Below are positions 35,580-44,479 of a stretch of DNA of 64,000 bases, one piece after another. Each line of letters opens with the position of its first letter. The stretch's first letter is position 1. Where the stretch lies: NCBI RefSeq assembly GCF_030758345.1, contig NZ_JAVAMO010000001.1, positions 682,001 through 746,000 of the forward strand, written 5' to 3'. Source of the stretch: Ruegeria discodermiae. GTDB lineage: Bacteria > Pseudomonadota > Alphaproteobacteria > Rhodobacterales > Rhodobacteraceae. The notes beneath the pieces were generated by a model. The model was not told the DNA's origin. It ran no database searches and worked only from the letters and a program-made list of their open reading frames with translations. Made by a program: the position numbers and the translations under genes.

Positions 35580-38042
35580 ATGAGATTGATCTTTCGCTGG
35601 CTGCTGCGGATTGCCTCCGGTCTGATCCTGCTGGTGCTGGCAGGCGTTGCCCTGGTGTATTTCCTGGCCAGCCAGTCGCTGCCCGATTACAACCGCGAGG
35701 TTGCCGTAACGGGCCTGACCGCGCCGGTCGAAATCGTGCGCGACAACGCCAATGTGCCCCATATCTTTGGTGAAACCGACGCGGACGTCTATTTCGGCCT
35801 CGGCTTTGCCCATGCGCAGGACCGGATGTGGCAGATGACGCTGATGCGCCGCACGGTGCAGGGCCGCCTGTCCGAAGTCTTCGGCGAACGCACGGTCAAA
35901 TTCGACCGGTTGTTGCGGCGGCTTGACCTCTATCGCGCGGCACAGCAGTCGGTCGCGGTTCAGGACGAAGAGACGATGGTGGCCTTGCGCGCCTATGCCG
36001 CCGGGGTAAACGCGCGCCTGAACCAGATCAACGAGGAATCCCTCGGCCGCGGCGCGCCCGAGATGTTCCTGTTTCCGACCCCGATGGCCCCCTGGCAACC
36101 CGCCGACAGCATCGCGATGATCAAGCTGATGGCGCTGCAATTGTCCGGGCATCTGGAAGAAGAAGTGTTGCGCGCCCGCACCTCGCTGATACTGGACGAT
36201 CCCGACCGGCTGCGCGACATTTTGCCCGATGTGCCTGGCTCCGGCATTGCCGCGCTGCCGGAATATTCGGCGCTCTTCCCCGATCTGCCCCGCTATGCCT
36301 CGGGGGAACGGCCCGCTGCCGACCCGATCTCGCCGATCCCGGAACGCGGGCTGGCCGGGGCCTCCAATGCCTGGGCGGCTGATCCCAGCCGCTCTGCCAG
36401 CGGTGGCACCCTGCTGGCCAATGATCCGCATCTGGGATTCTCTGCCCCGTCAACCTGGTATCTGGCGCGGCTGGAGCTGACCTCGGGGGGGGTGATCGGC
36501 GGCACCATCCCCGGCATTCCCGCCGTCCTGACCGGGCGCAGTGACTATCTCGGCTGGGGCATCACCTCGTCTTACGTGGATGATCAGGACCTCTATATCG
36601 AACAGCTCAACCCGGATAATCCTGAAGAATACCTGACGCCCGAGGGCTACAAACCGTTCGAGAACCGCCCCTCGATCATCCAGATCAAGAACGCCGCCCC
36701 GATCACGCTGACCCTGCGCTGGACCGAAAACGGGCCGGTGCTGCCGGGCAGTATGTACAATCTGGGCAGCATTACCCCACCTGGGCATGTGGTGTCGCTG
36801 GCCTGGACCGCGCTCAGCCCGAACGACACGACCATGTCGGCGGCCATCGCGCTGATGAGCGCCAAGACCGTGGCGCAGGCCATCGAAGAAGGCGAGCGCT
36901 ACCTTGCCCCGGCCCAGAACCTGACCCTGGCCGATCGGGAAACGGTTGCGATGCAGACCATCGGTGCGATCCCGCGCCGCGATGCGCGCCATCAGAGCCA
37001 GGGGCGGATGCCCAGCCAAGGCTGGCGGCCCGAAAACCGCTGGCAGGGCCGGATGCCCTACGACACCAACCCCTCCTTCCTGTCGCCCGAGGGAGGGTTG
37101 CTGGGCAATACCAACAACAAGACCGTCGACCGGCCCTTCCCGAACCATGTCTCACATAGCTGGGGCGACACCCAGCGGGTGAACCGCTGGGAACGCCTGA
37201 TGCAATCGCGGCAGGTCCATACCCGCGACAGTTTCATCGAAGCGCAACTTGACCCGGTCAGCTTCGCCGCCCGCTCGCTGCTGCCGCTGATCGGCGCCGA
37301 CCTGTGGTTCACCGGCGAAGCCGCGCCCGAAGGCACGCCCGAACGCCAGCGCCAGATCGCGCTGTCGCTGCTGGCCGACTGGAATGGCGAGATGAACGAG
37401 CATCTGCCCGAACCGCTGATTTATGCCGCCTGGCTGCGCGCCCTGCAAAAACGCCTGATCGAGGATGAGCTTGGCCCGCTGGCCGATGAGTTCAAACATG
37501 TCGATCCGCTCTTCATCGAACGGGTCTTCCGTGATGTGGACGGTGCCTCGGTCTGGTGTGATGTCAGCCAGAGCGCCCCGGTCGAAAGCTGCACCGAAAT
37601 GGCCCGTCTGGCGCTGGATGACGCGCTGGTCTGGATCGCCGAGACTCACGGCAGCGCGCTGGAAAGCCTGCGCTGGGGCGACGCGCATCAGGCCACCCAT
37701 GACCACCCGATTCTGGGCGAGGTCCCGGTGCTGCGCTATTTCGTGAATATCCGGCAATCGACCAGCGGCGGGGACAACACCCTGCAGCGGGGCCGCACCT
37801 CGGGCGAGGACCCGGCCCCGTTCCAGAACGTGCATGGCGCAGGGTTTCGGGGCGTCTATGATTTCGCCGATCCCGATAGCTCGGTTTTTGTCATCTCCAC
37901 CGGCCAATCAGGCCATTTCCTGTCGCGTCACTATGACGATCAGGCGCAGCTCTGGCGGCGTGGCGAATATATCCCGATGTCGCTGGATGCCGATCTGGCG
38001 CGCGCGGCCTCCGTCGGCGTGACCACGCTCATCCCGCAATAA
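35580..38042 (+). CDS. Penicillin acylase family protein (N-terminal nucleophile amidase)
   Basis: An 820-residue Ntn-hydrolase. An N-terminal membrane segment (about 12-32) anchors or exports it. The precursor would cleave itself before Ser262 in GASNAWA, making a smaller alpha chain and a beta chain of about 560 residues whose N-terminal Ser is the nucleophile. Other family stretches include GFAHAQDRMWQM in the alpha chain and LLANDPHLGFSAPSTWY after the nucleophile. Members hydrolyse beta-lactam side chains, acyl-homoserine lactones or related amides. In a quorum-sensing-rich clade an AHL role is possible but unproven. Confidence 0.9.
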   Translation: MRLIFRWLLRIASGLILLVLAGVALVYFLASQSLPDYNREVAVTGLTAPVEIVRDNANVPHIFGETDADVYFGLGFAHAQDRMWQMTLMRRTVQGRLSEVFGERTVKFDRLLRRLDLYRAAQQSVAVQDEETMVALRAYAAGVNARLNQINEESLGRGAPEMFLFPTPMAPWQPADSIAMIKLMALQLSGHLEEEVLRARTSLILDDPDRLRDILPDVPGSGIAALPEYSALFPDLPRYASGERPAADPISPIPERGLAGASNAWAADPSRSASGGTLLANDPHLGFSAPSTWYLARLELTSGGVIGGTIPGIPAVLTGRSDYLGWGITSSYVDDQDLYIEQLNPDNPEEYLTPEGYKPFENRPSIIQIKNAAPITLTLRWTENGPVLPGSMYNLGSITPPGHVVSLAWTALSPNDTTMSAAIALMSAKTVAQAIEEGERYLAPAQNLTLADRETVAMQTIGAIPRRDARHQSQGRMPSQGWRPENRWQGRMPYDTNPSFLSPEGGLLGNTNNKTVDRPFPNHVSHSWGDTQRVNRWERLMQSRQVHTRDSFIEAQLDPVSFAARSLLPLIGADLWFTGEAAPEGTPERQRQIALSLLADWNGEMNEHLPEPLIYAAWLRALQKRLIEDELGPLADEFKHVDPLFIERVFRDVDGASVWCDVSQSAPVESCTEMARLALDDALVWIAETHGSALESLRWGDAHQATHDHPILGEVPVLRYFVNIRQSTSGGDNTLQRGRTSGEDPAPFQNVHGAGFRGVYDFADPDSSVFVISTGQSGHFLSRHYDDQAQLWRRGEYIPMSLDADLARAASVGVTTLIPQ

Positions 38043-38109
38043 GCCCATCTGGACGCGGCGCACCGGTTTGGCATAGTTTCGCCGGTGTGAAGGCAAGGAG
38101 ACTCCCCCA

Positions 38110-38505
38110 ATGGCCACAGCCCAGGACAGATTGCAAAATCTCGCGCGGAACTATGCCCTGGCCTGGAGTTCCGGCAACCCCGATTACGTGGCCAGCTTTT
38201 TCGCCCCCGGCGGCCAGATCACCATCTATCGCAGCGCGCCGCTGGTCGGTCAGGCTGCGGTGGCGGAAGTGGCCAAGGGTTTCTTTACCGAATTCCCCGA
38301 TCTCGACATGACCTGCGATACGATGCGCAAGGCGGGTGACCATGCGCTCTTTGCCTGGACGCTGCAGGGCACCCATGCCGAAACCGGCAATCAGGTCACC
38401 ATACGAGGCTGGGAAGAGTGGGAGATGGACGCGGATCTGCGCATCCGGTCAGCCCATGTCTGGTTCGACCCCGACGATCACCAGCGCCAGATTGACGGGC
38501 GCTAA
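38110..38505 (+). CDS. NTF2-like (SnoaL/DUF4440-type) protein
   Basis: A 131-residue single-domain protein with the NTF2 fold pattern: an N-terminal helix ending in YALAWSSGNPDYVASFFAPGG, then a curved sheet (HALFAWTLQGTHAETG, AHVWFDPDD). There is no signal peptide. SnoaL-like proteins include isomerases, hydrolases and small binding proteins. The catalytic role is not evident. AAGGAG precedes the start. It lies 67 nt after the acylase gene on the same strand and may be co-transcribed. Confidence 0.8.
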   Translation: MATAQDRLQNLARNYALAWSSGNPDYVASFFAPGGQITIYRSAPLVGQAAVAEVAKGFFTEFPDLDMTCDTMRKAGDHALFAWTLQGTHAETGNQVTIRGWEEWEMDADLRIRSAHVWFDPDDHQRQIDGR

Positions 38506-38571
38506 GGACTCTCGCAGAACTTCCGAAAGGTTCTGGCAAAAGAATCCGACATTGATTGCGCCTTACAAAAG

Positions 38572-39159
38572 TTACTTGATAAAGGATTCTATTTTGCTGA
38601 AGCCGCCAAAGCCTCTGCCTTCAGCAGCCGCCAGAAACGCGTCTGAGACGCAAAACCGGTCGCCCAAAAAGCGGTCAGCAAAGACGTGCCGCCCCTTGAT
38701 CTTGTCGCTGCGCCAGACAAGTTTAGGCCAGGCGTTACTGCTGTAGAACCCGATCTTGCCCCTGCGCATCACGGGCTCCACACTCGACTCATCAACGATG
38801 ATCCCGTCTTCAATGAAATCCGCAAACTTGTGCAGGAAATAGGCATCCTCCAAGACGCGCCCGTCATTGCAATGCAGAATAACGGGATAGTAGTGACTGT
38901 GGCCCGGGTCCATCTCCTCAATCAGATCGCGAAATGCGCGGCTGACAAGGTGTACTCCCAGACCTCCGCCACGCATGAAGTGAGTAAATTCAGTCTGATC
39001 GGATGTTTGCACGAAATGAATCGGAAGCAGTTTCGGATCGCCGCTAAAGCGCGGCGATGAAACACCTTCTATGAAGCCTTGCCTGCCGGTCTTGGTGTCC
39101 AGCATCGCCCATGTCACATCTTCTTCGTCCGAGATGCTCTCGTGCAAAATCCAAGGCAT
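38572..39159 (-). CDS. Imm11-like (DUF1629) protein
   Basis: A 195-residue protein. The middle and C-terminal parts (VHLVSRAFRDLIEEMDPGHSHYYPV, GRHVFADRFLGDRFCVSDAFLAAAE, then a final GFGGF) follow the pattern of the Imm11/DUF1629 family, predicted immunity proteins of polymorphic toxin systems. No toxin or secretion gene is adjacent. The codon use appears more AT-rich than its neighbours, suggesting acquisition. ATG 39159 with AGGAG 7 nt upstream is preferred to a longer frame from 39210. Family assignment is from pattern memory and is moderate. Confidence 0.6.
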   Translation of the reverse strand: MPWILHESISDEEDVTWAMLDTKTGRQGFIEGVSSPRFSGDPKLLPIHFVQTSDQTEFTHFMRGGGLGVHLVSRAFRDLIEEMDPGHSHYYPVILHCNDGRVLEDAYFLHKFADFIEDGIIVDESSVEPVMRRGKIGFYSSNAWPKLVWRSDKIKGRHVFADRFLGDRFCVSDAFLAAAEGRGFGGFSKIESFIK

Positions 39160-39219
39160 CACCACTCTCCTGCCTGATCTTTTGTCTAAACGCCGCGCTT
39201 CAAGCAGCACATCGCGGGA

Positions 39220-40491
39220 TCAAAGCGCCGCGAATTGCGCCTCTTGCTTGTCGGTCCAGAGCACGAGGATCTCGAACCCCTCCTCGGTCTGTTTCTCACT
39301 CTGGATCAGGTCCTGCTCAAACAGCCAAGCCCGTTTGCGGCCGTCGGAAAAGCCCAGCCGCAGCACCGTTTCGTGGCGCGCGCCTTGCAGCTCGACCGCA
39401 ATCCGGTCCAGCAGCGCATCAATCCCTTCGCCGGTCACCGCCGAGATTGCAAAGACCCCGTCCTCGCGCCCGGCGCGGGTTGCGATGCTGTCACGCATCT
39501 CATCGGGCAGCTGGTCAATCTTGTTCCAGATCTCCAGCCCCGGTCGGTCCTCCTCGACCCCCAGAGAAGTCAGGATGGCTTCGACATCCGCCGCCTGCGC
39601 CTCGGTCTCATCATGGCTGATATCGCGCACATGTAGGACCAGATCAGCGGCCAGAACCTCCTCCAACGTGGCGCGGAAGGCGGCGACCAGTTCGGTCGGC
39701 AGGTTCGAGATGAAGCCCACCGTGTCCGACAGGATCACCTCGGGTCCATCGGGCAATTGCACCCGGCGCATGGTGGGATCGAGCGTGGCGAACAGCATGT
39801 CCTTGGCCATCACCTCGGCCCCGGTCAACCGGTTGAACAGCGTCGACTTGCCCGCGTTGGTGTACCCCACCAGCGCGACAATCGGGTATGGCACCTTGGC
39901 CCGCGCCTTGCGGTGCAGCTCACGCGTCTTGACCACTTTCTGCAATTGGCGGCGCAGACGCACCAACTGGTCGTCAATGGCGCGGCGGTCAGCCTCGATC
40001 TGGGTTTCGCCGGGGCCGCCGACAAAGCCGAGCCCGCCCCGCTGGCGTTCCAGGTGGGTCCAGGCCCGCACCAACCGCGTGCGCTGGTAGGACAAAGCGG
40101 CCATTTCGACCTGCAACACGCCTTCTCGTGTCCGCGCGCGGTCCGAGAAAATCTCAAGGATCAGCCCGGTCCGGTCGAGGATCTTGACCTTCCACGCCTT
40201 TTCCAGATTGCGCTGCTGAACCGGGCTCAGCGGGCCGTCGATCAGCACCAGCTCAACCTCGGCGGCTTTAACTTCGGCGGCCAGTTCCTCGATCTTGCCG
40301 GAGCCAAAGAGATATCCGGGCTGCGGTTTTGCAAGCCGCACGATACCGGACCCGATCACATCAAGATCGGGCAAGGCCGCCGCAAGGGCCACGGCTTCTT
40401 CCAGCGCCGGTTCGGGTGTCCGGCGCTCGGCGTCTGATCGGATATCGGGATGCAGCACCCAGGCTCGGGTGCGCGCCCTCTCATGCTCCAT
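39220..40491 (-). CDS. hflX: Ribosome-associated GTPase HflX
   Basis: A 423-residue GTPase that splits stalled or hibernating ribosomes. The N-terminal HflX domain contains GSGKIEEL and the nucleotide-binding GGLGFVGGPGETQIE. The G domain has Walker A GYTNAGKS (209-216), DTVGF (G3) and NKID (G4). The ATG at 40491 overlaps the hfq stop by one base (TGATG), so the two are translationally coupled, as in many proteobacteria. Confidence 0.95.
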   Translation of the reverse strand: MEHERARTRAWVLHPDIRSDAERRTPEPALEEAVALAAALPDLDVIGSGIVRLAKPQPGYLFGSGKIEELAAEVKAAEVELVLIDGPLSPVQQRNLEKAWKVKILDRTGLILEIFSDRARTREGVLQVEMAALSYQRTRLVRAWTHLERQRGGLGFVGGPGETQIEADRRAIDDQLVRLRRQLQKVVKTRELHRKARAKVPYPIVALVGYTNAGKSTLFNRLTGAEVMAKDMLFATLDPTMRRVQLPDGPEVILSDTVGFISNLPTELVAAFRATLEEVLAADLVLHVRDISHDETEAQAADVEAILTSLGVEEDRPGLEIWNKIDQLPDEMRDSIATRAGREDGVFAISAVTGEGIDALLDRIAVELQGARHETVLRLGFSDGRKRAWLFEQDLIQSEKQTEEGFEILVLWTDKQEAQFAAL

Positions 40492-40730
40492 CAAGTGGCG
40501 TCTTCGCCCTCGTACAGGCTGATCGGTTGTGCCGGCATGATGGTGGAGATTGCATGCTTATAGACCAGCTGCGATTGACCATCGCGCCGCAACAGCACGC
40601 AGAAATTGTCAAACCAGGTGATGACACCTTGCAGTTTCACGCCGTTGATCAGGAAAATTGTGACTGGAACTTTGGTTTTTCTAACATGGTTCAGGAAGGC
40701 ATCCTGAAGATTCTGTCTGTCCGAAGCCAT
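40491..40730 (-). CDS. hfq: RNA chaperone Hfq
   Basis: A 79-residue Sm-like protein. The Sm1 motif includes [15 protein letters not shown] and [12 protein letters not shown], and the Sm2 motif is YKHAIST. The start QNLQDAFLN and the Gln near it form the proximal RNA-binding face. The C-terminus is short, as in other alphaproteobacteria. Hfq supports sRNA-mRNA pairing and would be the partner of any sRNA in this genome, such as the candidate at 20986-21061. It is coupled to hflX. Confidence 0.97.
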   Translation of the reverse strand: MASDRQNLQDAFLNHVRKTKVPVTIFLINGVKLQGVITWFDNFCVLLRRDGQSQLVYKHAISTIMPAQPISLYEGEDAT

Positions 40731-40862
40731 TAATTCTGTTCTCGCCTTTGTTCTTGCGACGCGCTGCGGACCAACGCGCTCCCTCTGAGGACCGAGTATG
40801 GAGTGCCCGCAAGGGATATTCCAGACGAAAAATCAACAATGGCAACGCAGTGGCAAAACTGT

Positions 40863-42398
40863 TCAGTTGCGCCACAGGTCCGGTGTGATCAGCGCGATGA
40901 TCGCCAATGTCTCAAGCCGCCCGACCACCATGGCGATGCACATGATCAGCTTGGCCCAGGCGTTGAGATCGACCAGCCGGATCGAGATTTCGCCGGACAT
41001 GTCGATCAGCGGACCGGTGGTGGACAGCGTGGCGATGCTCAGCACCAGCGCCTGATCGAAGCTGAGGCCAAAGGCGGCCAGGAGCGCGCTGACCACGGCC
41101 AGCGAGATCGCAAAGAGCATGAAGAAGATCCAGGCGATGAACGCCCCGTCCCGCCGGATGCGGCGGTTTCCCTTGTCGCCTGAATCGACCGAGGATGGGT
41201 GAACCAGCTTCTCCATCTCTCTGTAACCGTTGAGATAAAGCGCATAGACCCGCAACAGTTTCACACCGCCCGCAGTGGTGGCAACCCCGCCGCCGATCAG
41301 TGCGAGGCCCAGCAGGATCAGACCGGGATTGCCCAGCCCCGACCATTGCCGCGCCTCCTCCCAATCGGCGCTGACAAAACCGGTTGTGGTCAGAAAGGAC
41401 ATCACCGTGAATACTGAGCCCCAGAGCGAGCGCAGGGCGAATTCCACGGTCACCACGATGTCGATCTCGAAGGCGGCCAGCCAGTGCCGCAGAAACAGCA
41501 GCAGCGGTAAGCCAAAGACAATCGCAACGCCGATGCGGAATTCCGGGTCCTTGTCGAGACGCGCGTGGCCACTGGTGGCGGTGTCGCTGGAAAAGGTCAG
41601 GCGCGACAGGGCAAAGAACATGAACAGGAACAGGATCGCCTCGCCGGTGATGCCCGAGGTCGACCCGGCGATTCCCCCGACCGGCGAAATCCCGGAGGTC
41701 GCCAGGATCGACATGGCATGACAGACTGCCGTCAGATGCGCCTCGCCCGCGATCAGGAGCAGCACGCAGACCACCGCCGTCAGCCCTAGATAGACCGGTG
41801 CCAGCGTGCGACTGATCCGCAGCAAGCGGCCGCGCGGGTCAGCGCGTTCGCTCTGCGCCGCGCCCGGTACGGCGCGGCCCGGCTGGCCGCGCGCTGTCAC
41901 CTCGAAGCCCCCCAGCGACAGCGGCGCCAGAATGGCCGCCGCCGCAATCCACATGACCAGCCCGCCCATCCAGGCCACCAGCGCCCGCCACAGATGCAGC
42001 GACGGTGCCAGTCGCCCCGGCTCGGTGAACAGGTTTGCGCCGGTGGTGGTGATCGCGCTGACCATGTCGAAATAGGCGTTCAAAAAACTCGTGGTGCGCA
42101 ACGCGTCGTGAAACGGCACTGCCAGAAACAGCGGCAGCAGCGCAAATGTCGCCATCAGTGCCAGCAACTGCCCCAATGTGCCACGCCGCGACCGGCGGCC
42201 CTGCAGCGCCAACGAGATCATGGTGACCACCGTCAACCCCACGATGCCGGAATAGAAAAACGACCGCGACACATCGTGGTCATTCTGGATCAGCGCCATC
42301 ACCGCCGGAATCCACATCAGCAGCGAGGCAACGCCCCAGATCAGCAGAAACAGCGGCAATTGCCGCACCAGGCTGATCTTCTGAGCGCTGCGTGCCAT
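40863..42398 (-). CDS. trkH: Trk-type potassium uptake protein TrkH
   Basis: A 511-residue integral membrane K+ channel subunit of the Ktr/Trk superfamily. Four pore-loop repeats are visible: AITTTGANLF, LATSGISPVGG, FLTTTGFVSAD and LSTTGPLID. Their TTG/TSG cores form the selectivity filter. Its start overlaps the trkA stop by one base. With TrkA it forms the main low-affinity K+ uptake system. The C-terminal region ends 132 nt from hfq. Confidence 0.93.
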   Translation of the reverse strand: MARSAQKISLVRQLPLFLLIWGVASLLMWIPAVMALIQNDHDVSRSFFYSGIVGLTVVTMISLALQGRRSRRGTLGQLLALMATFALLPLFLAVPFHDALRTTSFLNAYFDMVSAITTTGANLFTEPGRLAPSLHLWRALVAWMGGLVMWIAAAAILAPLSLGGFEVTARGQPGRAVPGAAQSERADPRGRLLRISRTLAPVYLGLTAVVCVLLLIAGEAHLTAVCHAMSILATSGISPVGGIAGSTSGITGEAILFLFMFFALSRLTFSSDTATSGHARLDKDPEFRIGVAIVFGLPLLLFLRHWLAAFEIDIVVTVEFALRSLWGSVFTVMSFLTTTGFVSADWEEARQWSGLGNPGLILLGLALIGGGVATTAGGVKLLRVYALYLNGYREMEKLVHPSSVDSGDKGNRRIRRDGAFIAWIFFMLFAISLAVVSALLAAFGLSFDQALVLSIATLSTTGPLIDMSGEISIRLVDLNAWAKLIMCIAMVVGRLETLAIIALITPDLWRN

Positions 42399-43774
42399 CA
42401 GAAGAAGTCGATCGAGACCTGCATCAGGCGTTCGACCTCCGGCACGTCCTTGGCCATGGCGAAGAGCGCGATGGTGTCACCCTCTTCGATGCGCAAGCCC
42501 CCCGAGGGGCGCACGACCTCGTCCCCCTTGCGCAGCGCGCCCACAAGCACGCCTTCGGGAAAGTCGATATCGCGGAGTTTCTGGCCCGCCATGGGCGAGG
42601 TCGACAGCACTTCGGCCTCGATCACCTCGGCCTCGGCATCACCGATAGAATAGACCTGCCGCACCCGCCCATGGCGGATGTGGCGCAGGATCGAGCTGAC
42701 CGTGGTGGCGCGCGGGTTGATATAGGCGTCAATGCCCAGCGGCGTCATCAAAGGCACCAGCGTCGGGTCGTTGATCAGCGCGATGGCGAGCGGGCAGCCC
42801 TCGGCCTTGGCGCGCACGGCGGCCAGCAGGTTGGTCTTGTCATCATCGGTTACTGCCAGCATCGCATCGGCACGCGATATCCCGGCCTCGGACAAAAGCG
42901 AGGCATCCAGCCCGTCCCCGTTCAGCACGATGGTGCGTTCCAACGCTTCGGCCGCCATCTCAGCGCATTTGCGGTCGCGCTCGATCACCTTGGCGCGGAT
43001 GCGTGTCTTGTGCTGCTCCAGCGTGCTGGCGACCTCCAGCCCGACATTGCCACCACCGACGATGACCACCCGGTCCTGCTTGCCGTGCTTCTTGCCGAAG
43101 ATCTCCATCGTGCGTTCGACATCGTCCACATGGGAGAAGACATAACATTCATCGCCGGTGAAGATCTGATCGCCCGGTTCCGGCGCAAAGAGCGATCCCT
43201 CGCGCCGGATTCCGACCACGATGGTGCGCAGCGTCGAAAACAGATCGGTCAACTGCCGCAGGGGCGTATTCACGATGGGGCAATCCTCGTCCACCGAAAT
43301 GCCCAGCAGCTGCGCGTCGTCATCCATGAACAATTCGGTATCAAATGCGGCTGGCACCGACAGGCGGCGCATCGCGGCGGCCGCCACTTCGCGTTCGGGG
43401 CTGATCACCACATCAATCGGCAGGTGGTCGCGGCGATAGAGGTCGGAATAGATCGCCGTCAGATAAGATTGTGAGCGCAGCCGCGCGATCTTGCGCTGGA
43501 TGCCAAAGACCGAATGGGCCACCTGACAGGTCACCATGTTGACCTCGTCGGAATGGGTGGCGGCGATGATCATATCCGCATCCTTGGCCCCGGCCCGGTC
43601 CAGCACATCAGGATAGCTGGCAAACCCCGAAATCCCCTGTACATCCAGCGTCTCGGTGGCGCGCCTGACCAGGTCGGGATTGTTGTCGACTACGGTCACG
43701 TCGTTCAACTCGCCCGAGAGATGGCGGGCAATCTGCCAGCCCACCTGCCCGGCCCCACAAATGATGACCTTCAT
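42398..43774 (-). CDS. trkA: Trk system potassium transport regulator TrkA
   Basis: A 458-residue peripheral membrane regulator, equal in length to E. coli TrkA. It consists of two RCK units, each with an NAD-binding motif, GAGQVG (7-12) and a second VGGGNVG, followed by TrkA_C domains. It gates TrkH in response to nucleotides. ATG 43774 gives the canonical MKVIICGAGQVG start; a longer frame to 43819 is unlikely. In related genomes ntrX usually follows directly upstream, but here two extra genes intervene. Confidence 0.95.
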   Translation of the reverse strand: MKVIICGAGQVGWQIARHLSGELNDVTVVDNNPDLVRRATETLDVQGISGFASYPDVLDRAGAKDADMIIAATHSDEVNMVTCQVAHSVFGIQRKIARLRSQSYLTAIYSDLYRRDHLPIDVVISPEREVAAAAMRRLSVPAAFDTELFMDDDAQLLGISVDEDCPIVNTPLRQLTDLFSTLRTIVVGIRREGSLFAPEPGDQIFTGDECYVFSHVDDVERTMEIFGKKHGKQDRVVIVGGGNVGLEVASTLEQHKTRIRAKVIERDRKCAEMAAEALERTIVLNGDGLDASLLSEAGISRADAMLAVTDDDKTNLLAAVRAKAEGCPLAIALINDPTLVPLMTPLGIDAYINPRATTVSSILRHIRHGRVRQVYSIGDAEAEVIEAEVLSTSPMAGQKLRDIDFPEGVLVGALRKGDEVVRPSGGLRIEEGDTIALFAMAKDVPEVERLMQVSIDFF

Positions 43775-43870
43775 CGCACTGGTCCCTTCATGCCGGATTT
43801 CTGAATGACAGAAGCCCAAATCAGGGTCAATTGAATTGTCAGATCAGCAACATTGCGCCACAGTAAGCCT

Positions 43871-44377
43871 ATGAAAATGCTGGTTCGGATTGTGTTCTTT
43901 GGGGTGTTTCTCGCGGGATGCGGGCCGCTCTCGCTCTATTACAAGCCCGGCGTGTCTGTCACGCGCCAGCAGAACGACACCACAAACTGTCAGGTGCAGG
44001 CGCTTCAGGAGGTGCCCGTCAACACCCAGATCCGGCAAGGCCCACCGATCTACTATCCCGGCAACCGCTACTGCAATCGCGGCCAGTGCTGGCGCACTGG
44101 CGGCTATTGGGATCGTGGGCCGGTTTACTCCGTCGATGCCAACAAGGGCCTGCGCAATCGGGTGACGCAGATGTGTATGGCGCAAAAAGGCTATCAGCCG
44201 GTGCAGATCAAGCCGTGCAGCGCTGGCATCAAGGCGCAGGTACCACCGGGAGCAACGACACAGCTGCCGCCACTTTCAAGCACCTCCTGCTTCATCCGTA
44301 ACGAGGATGGCAGCTATCAGATCGTGACGCCTCAACAGGCCAACTACCAGATCGTCACGCCGCAACAGGGCGGCTGA
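43871..44377 (+). CDS. Putative lipoprotein with C-terminal octapeptide repeat
   Basis: A 168-residue predicted lipoprotein with signal peptide and lipobox FLAGC. The mature part contains conserved-looking Cys and aromatic residues (YYKPGVS, YYPGNRYCNRGQCWRTGGYW, CMAQKGYQPV). The C-terminus holds two copies of YQIVTPQQ in a 30-nt period. I do not recognise a named family. The start is ATG 43871, which opens the lipoprotein signal. The gene is divergent from trkA and opposite in strand to the surrounding regulatory operon. Confidence 0.7.
   Translation: MKMLVRIVFFGVFLAGCGPLSLYYKPGVSVTRQQNDTTNCQVQALQEVPVNTQIRQGPPIYYPGNRYCNRGQCWRTGGYWDRGPVYSVDANKGLRNRVTQMCMAQKGYQPVQIKPCSAGIKAQVPPGATTQLPPLSSTSCFIRNEDGSYQIVTPQQANYQIVTPQQGG
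44315..44368 (+). repeat. In-frame tandem repeat encoding YQIVTPQQ
   Basis: Two 24-nt units (44315-44338 and 44345-44368) spaced by 6 nt code for the same octapeptide. They differ at three synonymous positions, so the duplication is old enough to have diverged under protein-level constraint. Confidence 0.85.
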
Positions 44378-44479
44378 AACCAAGGCATTCGCAGTATGCC
44401 CCCTTTATGCCGCCGGTCCGCGTCGGCGCTTTCTCGGCAGTAACAAGCGCTGCCGCACCAGCTCGAAGGCCGCTCGATC

